Below, piece after piece: positions 33,302-40,482 of a stretch of 64,000 nt of DNA. The translations under genes and the position numbers were made by a program. Position 1 is the stretch's first letter. Each line of letters opens with the position of its first letter. The stretch comes from Thermoleophilia bacterium (GTDB taxonomy: Bacteria > Actinomycetota > Thermoleophilia > RBG-16-64-13): positions 186,001 to 250,000 of the forward strand of contig JAOAGT010000002.1 in NCBI GenBank assembly GCA_026415615.1. Direction: 5' to 3'. The notes under the pieces are model-generated. The model saw only the letters and a list, made by a program, of their open reading frames with translations. It made no database searches and had not been told where the DNA came from.

Positions 33302-34403
33302 GCTTAGGTCTAGCTCCTGGGCCAACTCCTGGCTTTCTTCCCAGGCGAGCCAACAGCATAACAACGTCTTGGTGACGCCGGCGAGCATCTTCTTGCAGAT
33401 TGCCCTTGCCAGGATAGATTTCGTAGAGCTTTTGGTACCGGGGCGGTGTCAGATCGGGCATGACGACATTGGCGCCTCGCTGCAGCCCGTGAGTTCTGCC
33501 TGAGGCGGGATCAAGAGTAGCAAGAGCCGTTGTGCTGGGCAGATTCGCCTGGGGGCATACCAGCCGCGTCAGGGCCAAAACTTTGCAGGTGGTTAGCTCA
33601 TCGTTGGGGACTTGACTTGTAGTCAGTGCACGGGCTGCGCCGAGTTCGCCGTAGTGGGGCGGCGCTGTTGGTCGGGGTGCTGGCGATGAGGCTCCAAGTG
33701 GAGTATGTGGGTGAGGGATAAACGGCCCGATCCCGATCATATCTAGATCAAGTTCGCGAAAAAGTTCGATGTCTTTCACCAGACTGGCGAAGGTTTGGCC
33801 GGGAATGCCTACCATGATGCCGCTTCCCACTTCGTAGCCGAGGTCGCGCAAGATCTTCAGAAGTCTTAGTCGGCTAGCCAGGGGATCAGCACACTGTCCG
33901 GGGATAGGCGGATGAATCCGAGCAAAGAGCTCTGCATCGGAAGTCTCAAACTTAAGTAGGTAGCGGTCAGCGCCAGCTTCGCGCCAGGCGGCAAGCTCTT
34001 GTGGGTCTCGTTCGCCCAGACTCAGGGTTACAGCAAGGCCGGTTTCTTGCTTGATCAGGTGCACGGCGCCGCTTATCCACTCCTGAGTCAACCCTGGATC
34101 CTCGCCTGCTTGGAGCACCACCGTGCCGTAGCCCAATTCTCGAGCAAGATGCGCACACTCGAGTATCTCGTTGAGAGACATGCGGTAACGCTTAAGCTTT
34201 CGATTGCCAGCCCGAATGCCGCAGTAGTGGCACTGCCGGCGACAATGGTTAGAGATTTCAATTAGCCCGCGCAGGTGGACCTCGTCGCCAACGGTGGCGC
34301 GCCGCATTTCGTCGGCGGCGCGCCACAACTCCTCCAGCCGCTCAGCGTCGGTTTCAAGCAGCCACCCCAATATGTCTGAACGTGAAAGGGCTAAAGTTGT
34401 CAC
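33282..34403 (-). CDS. hydE: [FeFe]-hydrogenase maturase HydE (radical SAM)
   Basis: A 373-residue radical SAM enzyme. The cluster motif is C54-C58-C61 in NHCRRQCHYCGIRAGN. In the family, HydE acts after HydG in building the H-cluster, on the cysteine-bound iron complex (from memory). Barrel features include LQAGEDPG, LSLGERDPQE and VGIPGQTFASLVKD. GTG at 34403 follows GGGAG. It is the last of five genes (TM1266-like, hydG, aspartase-like, hydF, hydE). About 20 residues at the C-terminus after VVMLLARLG look dispensable, and the stop lies in a tandem duplication. Confidence 0.93.
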   Translation of the reverse strand: MTTLALSRSDILGWLLETDAERLEELWRAADEMRRATVGDEVHLRGLIEISNHCRRQCHYCGIRAGNRKLKRYRMSLNEILECAHLARELGYGTVVLQAGEDPGLTQEWISGAVHLIKQETGLAVTLSLGERDPQELAAWREAGADRYLLKFETSDAELFARIHPPIPGQCADPLASRLRLLKILRDLGYEVGSGIMVGIPGQTFASLVKDIELFRELDLDMIGIGPFIPHPHTPLGASSPAPRPTAPPHYGELGAARALTTSQVPNDELTTCKVLALTRLVCPQANLPSTTALATLDPASGRTHGLQRGANVVMPDLTPPRYQKLYEIYPGKGNLQEDARRRHQDVVMLLARLGRKPGVGPGARPKLSGVAL

Positions 34404-34421
34404 TGGAATGCTCCCGTTGTC

Positions 34422-35726
34422 TCAAGGAATCTGGCGCGGCGCGCCGAGTCCAGCCAGACCGCGCTCACCTTCTCCTGGGCCTGACGTGTGGCAAGCGATC
34501 TGCGCCTGTCTTGCAATTTCAAGCGCTGCTGGGAATGGCTCCAGCGCTCGCTCGAATATCCCCAGCGAGTAAGCAATGGTGAGCCCGTAGTTAGTTATGG
34601 GTACACCCTGGGCCCGGCAGCGCATGATGCGGTTAAGCATGGCCCGCCGGTTGAAGGTGCAAGCGCCGCAGTGGATTACCAGGGCATACGGGGAAAGATC
34701 CTCTGGAAAGTCGTGCCCTTGCACGTGTACAAACTCAAGTCTTCCGCCCACATACTGGGTAAGCCAGCGCGGTATCTTCACCCGCCCAATATCCTCCGCG
34801 ATGGGATGATGGCTGCAGGCCTCGGCTACCAAGATGCGATCGCCGGGCCGCAAGCGCTCGATGGCTAGCGTACCTTCCACTTGGGTGGCAAGGTCGCCCT
34901 TGAAACGCGCAAACACGATGGAGAAGCTGGTCATGGGTACGTCGCGCGGCGTATCGGCCGCCACCTTCAAGAAGGCCTGCGAGTCGGTCACCACCAGGCG
35001 GGGCGGCCGATTAAGGCGTTCAAGCGCGCTTTTGAGCTCGCGCTCCTTCACCATCAAGGCCATGGCGTCTGCGTCCATGAGGTCGCGAATGGCCTGCACC
35101 TGGGGCAGGATCAGGCGCCCTTTAGGTGCTTCCTTGTCAATGGGCAGGACCAGCACGGCAAGTTCGCCCGGGCCTACCAGGTCCCCCAAAATAGCTGGGT
35201 TTTCGATGAAGTGCTCGGGAGCATTGTCTAGGAGCGCTTGCCGAAGATCCAGCAATCCCTGGCGGGTCACGGCTGAAGTAAATACAACCGGCAGTTGCCG
35301 CCCTTCGAGTCCTTCGGGCAGCTTCTTCCCCCCGTCTGTGTCTATCTTGTTGATGACGATCACAGCGGGCACGTTGCGCTCAGTCAAGTTCTGGAGGATT
35401 AGTTCCTCAAACTCGCCCCACACGCCCGGCTCCGTGACAATCACGCCCAGGTCCGTGCGGTCGAACACCTGACGGGTGCGTTCGCGCCGCAGCTCGCCCA
35501 GGGCTCCTACATCGTCGATACCAGCGGTGTCGATGAAAAGGACGGGACCCAGAGGCAAAAGTTCCATGGGCTTTTCCACCGGATCGGTAGTGGTGCCGGC
35601 AAAGTCGGAGACGATGGAGACGTTCTGCCGAGTGATGGCGTTGAGCAGGCTGGACTTGCCCACGTTTCTTCGCCCAAAGATCCCGATATGTAGGCGCATG
35701 CCTTTGGGAGCTTCAAGTAGACTCAT
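34422..35726 (-). CDS. hydF: [FeFe]-hydrogenase maturation GTPase HydF
   Basis: A 434-residue three-domain GTPase and scaffold for the 2Fe subcluster. GTPase motifs: GRRNVGKS at residues 18-25, DTAGIDD, and VINKIDTD. A middle dimerisation domain follows. The C-terminal [4Fe-4S] domain has the HydF pattern: CSH in EACSHHPI and HCGAC in VIHCGACTFNRR. AAGGAGGT precedes the ATG. It starts 3 bases after the aspartase-like gene and ends 18 bases before hydE. No hydrogenase subunit gene is in the window, so its client is elsewhere. Confidence 0.95.
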   Translation of the reverse strand: MSLLEAPKGMRLHIGIFGRRNVGKSSLLNAITRQNVSIVSDFAGTTTDPVEKPMELLPLGPVLFIDTAGIDDVGALGELRRERTRQVFDRTDLGVIVTEPGVWGEFEELILQNLTERNVPAVIVINKIDTDGGKKLPEGLEGRQLPVVFTSAVTRQGLLDLRQALLDNAPEHFIENPAILGDLVGPGELAVLVLPIDKEAPKGRLILPQVQAIRDLMDADAMALMVKERELKSALERLNRPPRLVVTDSQAFLKVAADTPRDVPMTSFSIVFARFKGDLATQVEGTLAIERLRPGDRILVAEACSHHPIAEDIGRVKIPRWLTQYVGGRLEFVHVQGHDFPEDLSPYALVIHCGACTFNRRAMLNRIMRCRAQGVPITNYGLTIAYSLGIFERALEPFPAALEIARQAQIACHTSGPGEGERGLAGLGAPRQIP

Positions 35727-35729
35727 GAT

Positions 35730-37154
35730 TTACCTCCTTGGCTGACTACCCAGCCTAAGCACTGCCTCAGGAGAGATGAGTTCCTCCAGCTCCTCGGCAG
35801 TCAGCAACCCCTCTTCCAAAACCACCTCGCGCACGCTGCGGCCCTGCTCAGCAGCTATCTTTACCGCGTGTGAGACTCTCTCGTAACCTAGGGCGGGGAC
35901 AAGCGCTGTAGCCAGAGCTGTCGAGTTCTCTACCTGACTTCGGCACCTGGCCTCGTTCACTTCGATTCCTTCTGCGCAGTACTTGCGCAGGATAAGGCAG
36001 GCCTGGCTGAGCAAGGTGAGCGACTCAAGCAACTTGTCCGCTATCAGGGGCAGGAAGGGGTTCAGTTCCAGGTTTCCTAGTGCCGCAGCTTGGGCAATAG
36101 CCTGATCGTTGGCCATCACGACCAGGGCGGCCTGGGTCACTGCCTCGGGTATCACCGGGTTGACCTTACCGGGCATTATTGAGGACCCGGCCTGTCTTTG
36201 CGGCAGACGTAGCTCGCCGATGCCGGCTTGTGGCCCCGAAGAGAGGAACCGTAGGTCGCTTGAGATCTTAAACAGATTGGCAGCACAGGCCTTAAGGATG
36301 CCTGAGACTTCTACGAACACATCTGCGTTCTGAGTGGCCTCCACAAGGTTCTCTGCGCGTGCAAACCCGATAGCGGTTAAATCGCGGAGGGTCTCTACTA
36401 CACGAAATATGTACTGGCGAGGTGCTCCAAGCCCGGTGCCGACCGCCGTGCCGCCCAGATTGACCACGCGCAGACGCTCCTCGCACTTATAGATGCGCCA
36501 ACGATCGCGGCTCAGAGCCTCAGCGTAGGCACCCATCTCGCGACCGACCGTAATGAGCACGGCGTCCTGCATCTCTGTGCGCCCTACTTTCACCACGTGG
36601 CTGTAGCGCTTTTCCAGCTCCTGAAAGGCTTCTTGCAGGGCGACTACCTGGTCCTCAAGGCGATGTAGCAACCTAATGGCCGCCAACCGCAGGGCAGTGG
36701 GGTACGTGTCGTTGGTGGATTGATGCAGGTTTATGTCATCCAGAGGCGAGATTCGTTCATACTGCCCGGGCCGCAAGCCCAGGATCACTAACGCCCGGTT
36801 GGCCAGCACCTCATTTACGTTCATGTTGGTGCTAGTACCAGCTCCGCCTTGCAGAGCGTCTACCAGGATGTGCTCGGAGAGCTTGCCCTCCGCCATCTCT
36901 GCGCAGGCCTGCTCGATAGCGTCTCCTTTTGCAGGGTCGTCTGCCCAAGCTCCCAGGGCTCGGTTGGTGCGGGCGCAGGCTAGCTTTACTGTGCCGTAGG
37001 CTCGAATCAGCTCCTCGTGCACGCGGCGGCCGCTCAAGGGAAAGTTCTCAAGGGCACGGGCAGTGTGGATGCCATACAGGGCATCGGCGGGTAGGCGATA
37101 TTCGCCTAGGAGATCACTTTCCACGCGAAAGCGCTCACCATTAGCAGAACACAT
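35730..37154 (-). CDS. Aspartate ammonia-lyase-like enzyme in the hyd operon
   Basis: A 474-residue member of the aspartase/fumarase superfamily. The signature reads GSSIMPGKVNP, with the catalytic serine in the flexible loop, and upstream GGAGTSTNMNVNEV and LHQSTNDTYPTALRLAA. It most likely splits aspartate into fumarate and ammonia. Aspartase-like genes are known among hydEFG genes in some anaerobes (from memory, Bacteroides), suggesting a supply of ammonia for the bridging amine of the H-cluster; that link is inference. The ATG overlaps the end of hydG by 14 bases. Other family lyases (argininosuccinate, adenylosuccinate) fit less well. Confidence 0.85.
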   Translation of the reverse strand: MCSANGERFRVESDLLGEYRLPADALYGIHTARALENFPLSGRRVHEELIRAYGTVKLACARTNRALGAWADDPAKGDAIEQACAEMAEGKLSEHILVDALQGGAGTSTNMNVNEVLANRALVILGLRPGQYERISPLDDINLHQSTNDTYPTALRLAAIRLLHRLEDQVVALQEAFQELEKRYSHVVKVGRTEMQDAVLITVGREMGAYAEALSRDRWRIYKCEERLRVVNLGGTAVGTGLGAPRQYIFRVVETLRDLTAIGFARAENLVEATQNADVFVEVSGILKACAANLFKISSDLRFLSSGPQAGIGELRLPQRQAGSSIMPGKVNPVIPEAVTQAALVVMANDQAIAQAAALGNLELNPFLPLIADKLLESLTLLSQACLILRKYCAEGIEVNEARCRSQVENSTALATALVPALGYERVSHAVKIAAEQGRSVREVVLEEGLLTAEELEELISPEAVLRLGSQPRR

Positions 37155-38634
37155 CGCGCTTACCCTCCCTCACTCGAGCAAGGAGCCGGGTAGCGATGGC
37201 CCGGTCCTTCTCGTCTAACTGCTCAAGCTCGCGGGCGATGAGTCTCTCCCCGGCCTCGCGCGTCTTTGGACTTGCATAGTCGATCAGGTACTCAAGCAAG
37301 GTGGAAAGGGCATTGGGAGCGCAGCGATGCTTGATATCGCCTGGCTTCGCCAAGTCCATGAAATGAGTGCCGGTGCGGCCTAGGCGGTAGCAAGCGGTGC
37401 AGAAGGAGGGCACCTCGCCCATCTCGATCAGCTCCGCTATTACCTCCTCCAACGACCGCTCGTCTCCAATGCGGAACTGTTCCCGGGAAAGATCCTGATC
37501 CCCGTGTTCCTCACTATAGCCCCCAATCTCGATGTGAGTCCCGCCATCAATTTGAGAAACGCCGAACTCTATGAGCCGCCGTCTAAGCTCAGCAGGCTCG
37601 CGTGCGGTTAGGATCATGCCCACGTACGGCACGGAAAGCCTGAGGATGGCAATTACGCGGGCGAAATCATCGTCGCTTACCGCGTACTTGGGCTCAAAGG
37701 CCGGGTTGTTGATCTCCTTGAGGCGCGGGAAAGAGAACGTATGCGGACCAACGCCGTAAGTCTCCTCGAGGTGGATGGCGTGGGCGAGCAGACCCAGAAG
37801 CTCGAAGCGCCAATCGTACAGTCCGAAGAGCGCTCCTAGACCAACGTCGTCACAGCCGGCCTCCATAGCGCGGTCTTGGCCGTACAGGCGCCATAAGAAG
37901 TCGGACTTGGGGCCGCGGGGATGCATCTCCGTGTAAGTGGGCCGATGATAGGTCTCCTGGAAGATCTGGTAGGTGCCGATGCCGGCCTGCTTGACTAGAC
38001 GGTAGCCCTCAACTGTCAGCGGGGCGCAGTTTACGTTGATGCGCCGGATTTCCGCCCCCGGCCTTTCTGGGTCTTTGGTGGAGTAAATGATGTTTACGGC
38101 GTGGGCTATCTGTTCGGCCGAGTAGTCGGGGTGTTCGCCGTAATCAATGACTATGCGCTTGTGCCCCTTGGAGATGAGCGCGCGTACTTCGGCCCGGATC
38201 TCATCGTCAGTGAGAGTGCGACGCACCACCTTGTCGTTATCATGCCGAAAGCCGCAGTACTTACAGGAGTTGATGCACTTGTTGCCGAGATACAGCGGGG
38301 CGAAGAGAACGATGCGGTTACCATAGACCTCGCGCTTAAGTTGGCGGGCGGCTTCGAACATCTGCTCCTGGACGTCACGGTCTGTGGCCGAGATGAGCAC
38401 AGCCATCTCTTCCAGTGTCAGGCGCTCCAGGGCCATGGACTTGTCCAGCACCGCCTGTACCTCGGCGGCATCGGCTGGTGGGCGCTTGATCAGCTCCTCT
38501 ATCCGGGCGGCGGGGATGAAGTCGACGAGGCCGTCAGACTTCGGGCGGCCGAACACAGGCCGGTCTGTGCTTGTGCTCCGCGGCTTGGACTGAACTTCAG
38601 TTGTGGGTGTCTTGCTGGTTGTCTCGATGCTCAT
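37141..38634 (-). CDS. hydG: [FeFe]-hydrogenase maturase HydG (tyrosine lyase)
   Basis: A 497-residue radical SAM tyrosine lyase that makes CO and CN for the H-cluster. The SAM cluster motif is C120-C124-C127 (NKCINSCKYCGFRHDND). The C-terminal auxiliary cluster motif is CTAC followed after 22 residues by C (HRCAPNALSTLLEYL), the CX2CX22C pattern specific to HydG. AAGGAG precedes the ATG at 38634, so the 38-base overlap with the upstream TM1266-like gene seems real. An N-terminal tail of about 35 residues precedes the conserved VDFIPAARIEELI. Confidence 0.95.
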   Translation of the reverse strand: MSIETTSKTPTTEVQSKPRSTSTDRPVFGRPKSDGLVDFIPAARIEELIKRPPADAAEVQAVLDKSMALERLTLEEMAVLISATDRDVQEQMFEAARQLKREVYGNRIVLFAPLYLGNKCINSCKYCGFRHDNDKVVRRTLTDDEIRAEVRALISKGHKRIVIDYGEHPDYSAEQIAHAVNIIYSTKDPERPGAEIRRINVNCAPLTVEGYRLVKQAGIGTYQIFQETYHRPTYTEMHPRGPKSDFLWRLYGQDRAMEAGCDDVGLGALFGLYDWRFELLGLLAHAIHLEETYGVGPHTFSFPRLKEINNPAFEPKYAVSDDDFARVIAILRLSVPYVGMILTAREPAELRRRLIEFGVSQIDGGTHIEIGGYSEEHGDQDLSREQFRIGDERSLEEVIAELIEMGEVPSFCTACYRLGRTGTHFMDLAKPGDIKHRCAPNALSTLLEYLIDYASPKTREAGERLIARELEQLDEKDRAIATRLLARVREGKRDVFC

Positions 38635-38899
38635 GGGGAGCTCCTTGGGTACTCGTCTTAGACAACAAAGACCGCACCTGAACTCCCGGGAGCTTCCCCA
38701 GTTTGCCGGTGAGCGCGCTTATGCGCTCTACTGAGGTGTCAACTACGAGCGTGATAATGCTTACGCCACGCTGTGGGTAGGGCAAACCCAGCCTCCCGAT
38801 GATCTCATCGCCGAACTGCGAGAGCAGTTCATTGATGACACCGATGGGGGCCGTCTTGCGCTCTACGATGATAGAGACGGTACCCAGTCTCTTCTCCAC
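38597..38899 (-). CDS. TM1266-like iron-only hydrogenase system regulator
   Basis: A 100-residue protein with a ferredoxin-like ACT/NikR-C-type fold: LGTVSIIVERKTAPIGVINELLSQFGDEIIGRLGLPYP and GVSIITLVVDTSVERISALTGKLGKLPGVQVRS. Such proteins (TM1266 family) are regularly first in hydrogenase-maturation gene sets and are named putative system regulators; no mechanism is proven. GTG at 38899 follows GGGAG. A promoter and an inverted repeat lie upstream. The tail after residue 80 overlaps the start of hydG. Confidence 0.85.
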   Translation of the reverse strand: MEKRLGTVSIIVERKTAPIGVINELLSQFGDEIIGRLGLPYPQRGVSIITLVVDTSVERISALTGKLGKLPGVQVRSLLSKTSTQGAPHEHRDNQQDTHN

Positions 38900-38941
38900 C
38901 GGAGAAACTCCCGTGAATCAGATGTTGTGCTACGCAACGCC

Positions 38942-38960
38942 GATTCGCACCTCACGAATC
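38942..38960. promoter_or_regulatory. Inverted repeat in the hyd operon leader
   Basis: GATTCG-N7-CGAATC is a perfect 6-bp inverted repeat downstream of the predicted promoter and 43 bases before the TM1266-like start. A further GAATCAG half-site lies nearer the gene. It could be an operator or an RNA hairpin. Confidence 0.4.
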
Positions 38961-38983
38961 AGCTGCGTCTGCCTGGCACCGTC

Positions 38984-39012
38984 AGTTTACGTTTTTCCTT
39001 CGCGAGGGTCAA
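38984..39012 (-). promoter_or_regulatory. Promoter of the hyd maturation operon
   Basis: On the minus strand: -35 TTGACC (39007-39012), 17-base spacer, -10 TAAACT (38984-38989). Five and four of six bases match the sigma-70 consensus, with ideal spacing, 85 bases before the first gene of the operon. Confidence 0.6.
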
Positions 39013-39133
39013 GGTGCCACGATAGTGCCGCATAGGCCCGTCCCGTTTACTCCCGCGGCTAGCTATTTACGGACTGTGGTTCTTCACCGGCGTTACTTGT
39101 CTCGTCTCCACCCGCGCGGCGGCCGGATTGACG

Positions 39134-39418
39134 TCAGACGCTAGTCCCCTTGTTCAGCTCTGCCATGAGCTTGAGAATCTCCTCGGTCTCAATCACAGGG
39201 AAGAGCTCGTCCCGCGTGAGCGATTGGAAGGGGTACATGAGTTTAAGAATTTCCCGGGCATCTTCGGCTTCAAGGATCAAGATAACGCGGCTATTGTCAA
39301 TGGCACTCCATTCGCCAATAATTCTGACGTTGGCTTGCGGTATGCCGCCCTCCATACGTTTCTTAATGCACTCAGCTTTCTTGTCGGGGTCGATGTGCAC
39401 AATTTTGGCGAACAACAT
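39134..39418 (-). CDS. DUF3303-like small protein
   Basis: A 94-residue protein with the alternating pattern of a dimeric alpha/beta-barrel monomer: MLFAKIVHIDPDKKAECIKKR, VRIIGEWSAIDNSRVILILEAEDAREILKLMYPF, and FPVIETEEILKLM. It resembles DUF3303 proteins of unknown role. AAGGAGGT precedes the ATG. It is the last gene of operon 1, 86 bases after the FAD subunit of the molybdenum hydroxylase, so it may serve that enzyme, for example by removing a product. That is inference from position. Confidence 0.7.
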   Translation of the reverse strand: MLFAKIVHIDPDKKAECIKKRMEGGIPQANVRIIGEWSAIDNSRVILILEAEDAREILKLMYPFQSLTRDELFPVIETEEILKLMAELNKGTSV

Positions 39419-39504
39419 GGCGGCTACCTCCTTATCGCTTCATACGTCAAATTGCGTATTTGCCGCAAGAATCCGTGTCTGCGTCGGCTGGGGACGGGGC
39501 CCTG

Positions 39505-40470
39505 CTACTTGATTACGCCCCCATATCCACAGCCGAGTAAAGTTCTCTTGACCAGAGCGCGGGCGATCTCCACCTTGTATTGGCCAGCTTGAGACGGCTG
39601 GGCTTTGCTTACGGCGGCATCGGCAGCAATCAAGGCCGCGTCATCATTTATCTGCCGACCCATAATGAGTCGTTCTGCCTCAACAGCCCGGTAGGGAACA
39701 CCATAGACGGCATTTAGGCAGATGCGCGTTCCCTCGGGACCAAGCGCCACTGCGCAGTTAACTATTGGGAAATCGATTGCCTTTCGCAACGCATATTTCG
39801 CGAAGGAAGTCCTCTGTTCCGTGCCCATGTAAGGGATCTGGATCTCGGTCACTATTTCGTCGTCCACCAGTATCGTTGTTTTCCACCCATTTACTGCGAA
39901 GAAGTCCTCGGCACTGACCACTCTCTTCGTGGTTGCGATCTTTGCTTGCAATACCACAAGCACGGGAGCAAGATCAGAGCAGTTGACAGCGTAGCATCCG
40001 TTCAGGCGGCCAAATATCGAATGGTATCGGCTGTCTCCAGTGGATGCGGGGCAACGCTTTCCCCCTTTCCTGAGACAGAAAAAGCGGTTCCTGGCCGACC
40101 GAAAATACCAGCAGCGAGGGAGTTGACAGAGATTTCCTCCTATGGTCGCCATTTCCCGCACCTGGGGGGATCCAACCAGTTCCGCAGCGCGGGCCAGCGC
40201 ATGGAATTCCGAGCGGATAACACTGTGGCGGGCGATGTCGGCGAGCTTTGTAAGGGCTCCGATTCTCAGCGCCCCGTTGCTCATGTTGATGTACTCCAGA
40301 CCCGGGACAGATTTGATGTTCACTAAGGTGGAAGGGTAAAAGGGGAGAGCCTCATCCTTTAGCAGTCCGAGAAGGTCAATGCCGCCGGCGATTATCTGCG
40401 CTTCAGGTTTTCTGAGAAGTGCAGTCGCCTCATCCAACGTCTGTGCGTCGATATGTTGGAACTTCTGCAA
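39505..40470 (-). CDS. Molybdenum hydroxylase FAD subunit with 4-Cys insertion
   Basis: A 321-residue FAD-binding subunit of the xanthine dehydrogenase/CO dehydrogenase (CoxM) family. FAD contacts are IIAGGIDLLGLLKDE and ATIGGNLCQ. After that motif there is an insertion with four cysteines, C115, C120, C132 and C140 (NLCQLPRCWYF, FFCLRKGGKRCPAS), as in HcrB and PaoB (from memory), where a [4Fe-4S] cluster bridges FAD and the [2Fe-2S] clusters. TTG at 40470 has GAGG 5 bases upstream. It follows the large subunit by 12 bases in operon 1. It should pass electrons to an external acceptor. Confidence 0.9.
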   Translation of the reverse strand: MQKFQHIDAQTLDEATALLRKPEAQIIAGGIDLLGLLKDEALPFYPSTLVNIKSVPGLEYINMSNGALRIGALTKLADIARHSVIRSEFHALARAAELVGSPQVREMATIGGNLCQLPRCWYFRSARNRFFCLRKGGKRCPASTGDSRYHSIFGRLNGCYAVNCSDLAPVLVVLQAKIATTKRVVSAEDFFAVNGWKTTILVDDEIVTEIQIPYMGTEQRTSFAKYALRKAIDFPIVNCAVALGPEGTRICLNAVYGVPYRAVEAERLIMGRQINDDAALIAADAAVSKAQPSQAGQYKVEIARALVKRTLLGCGYGGVIK

Positions 40471-40482
40471 CTTCGCCTCGTC

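Noticed and set aside
34834-35472. 212-residue + strand frame opposite hydF
   Set aside because: Arg/Ser-rich composition typical of antisense to GC-rich coding sequence.
38101-38661. 186-residue + strand frame opposite hydG
   Set aside because: It is the reverse of a well-conserved radical SAM gene and has no family features.
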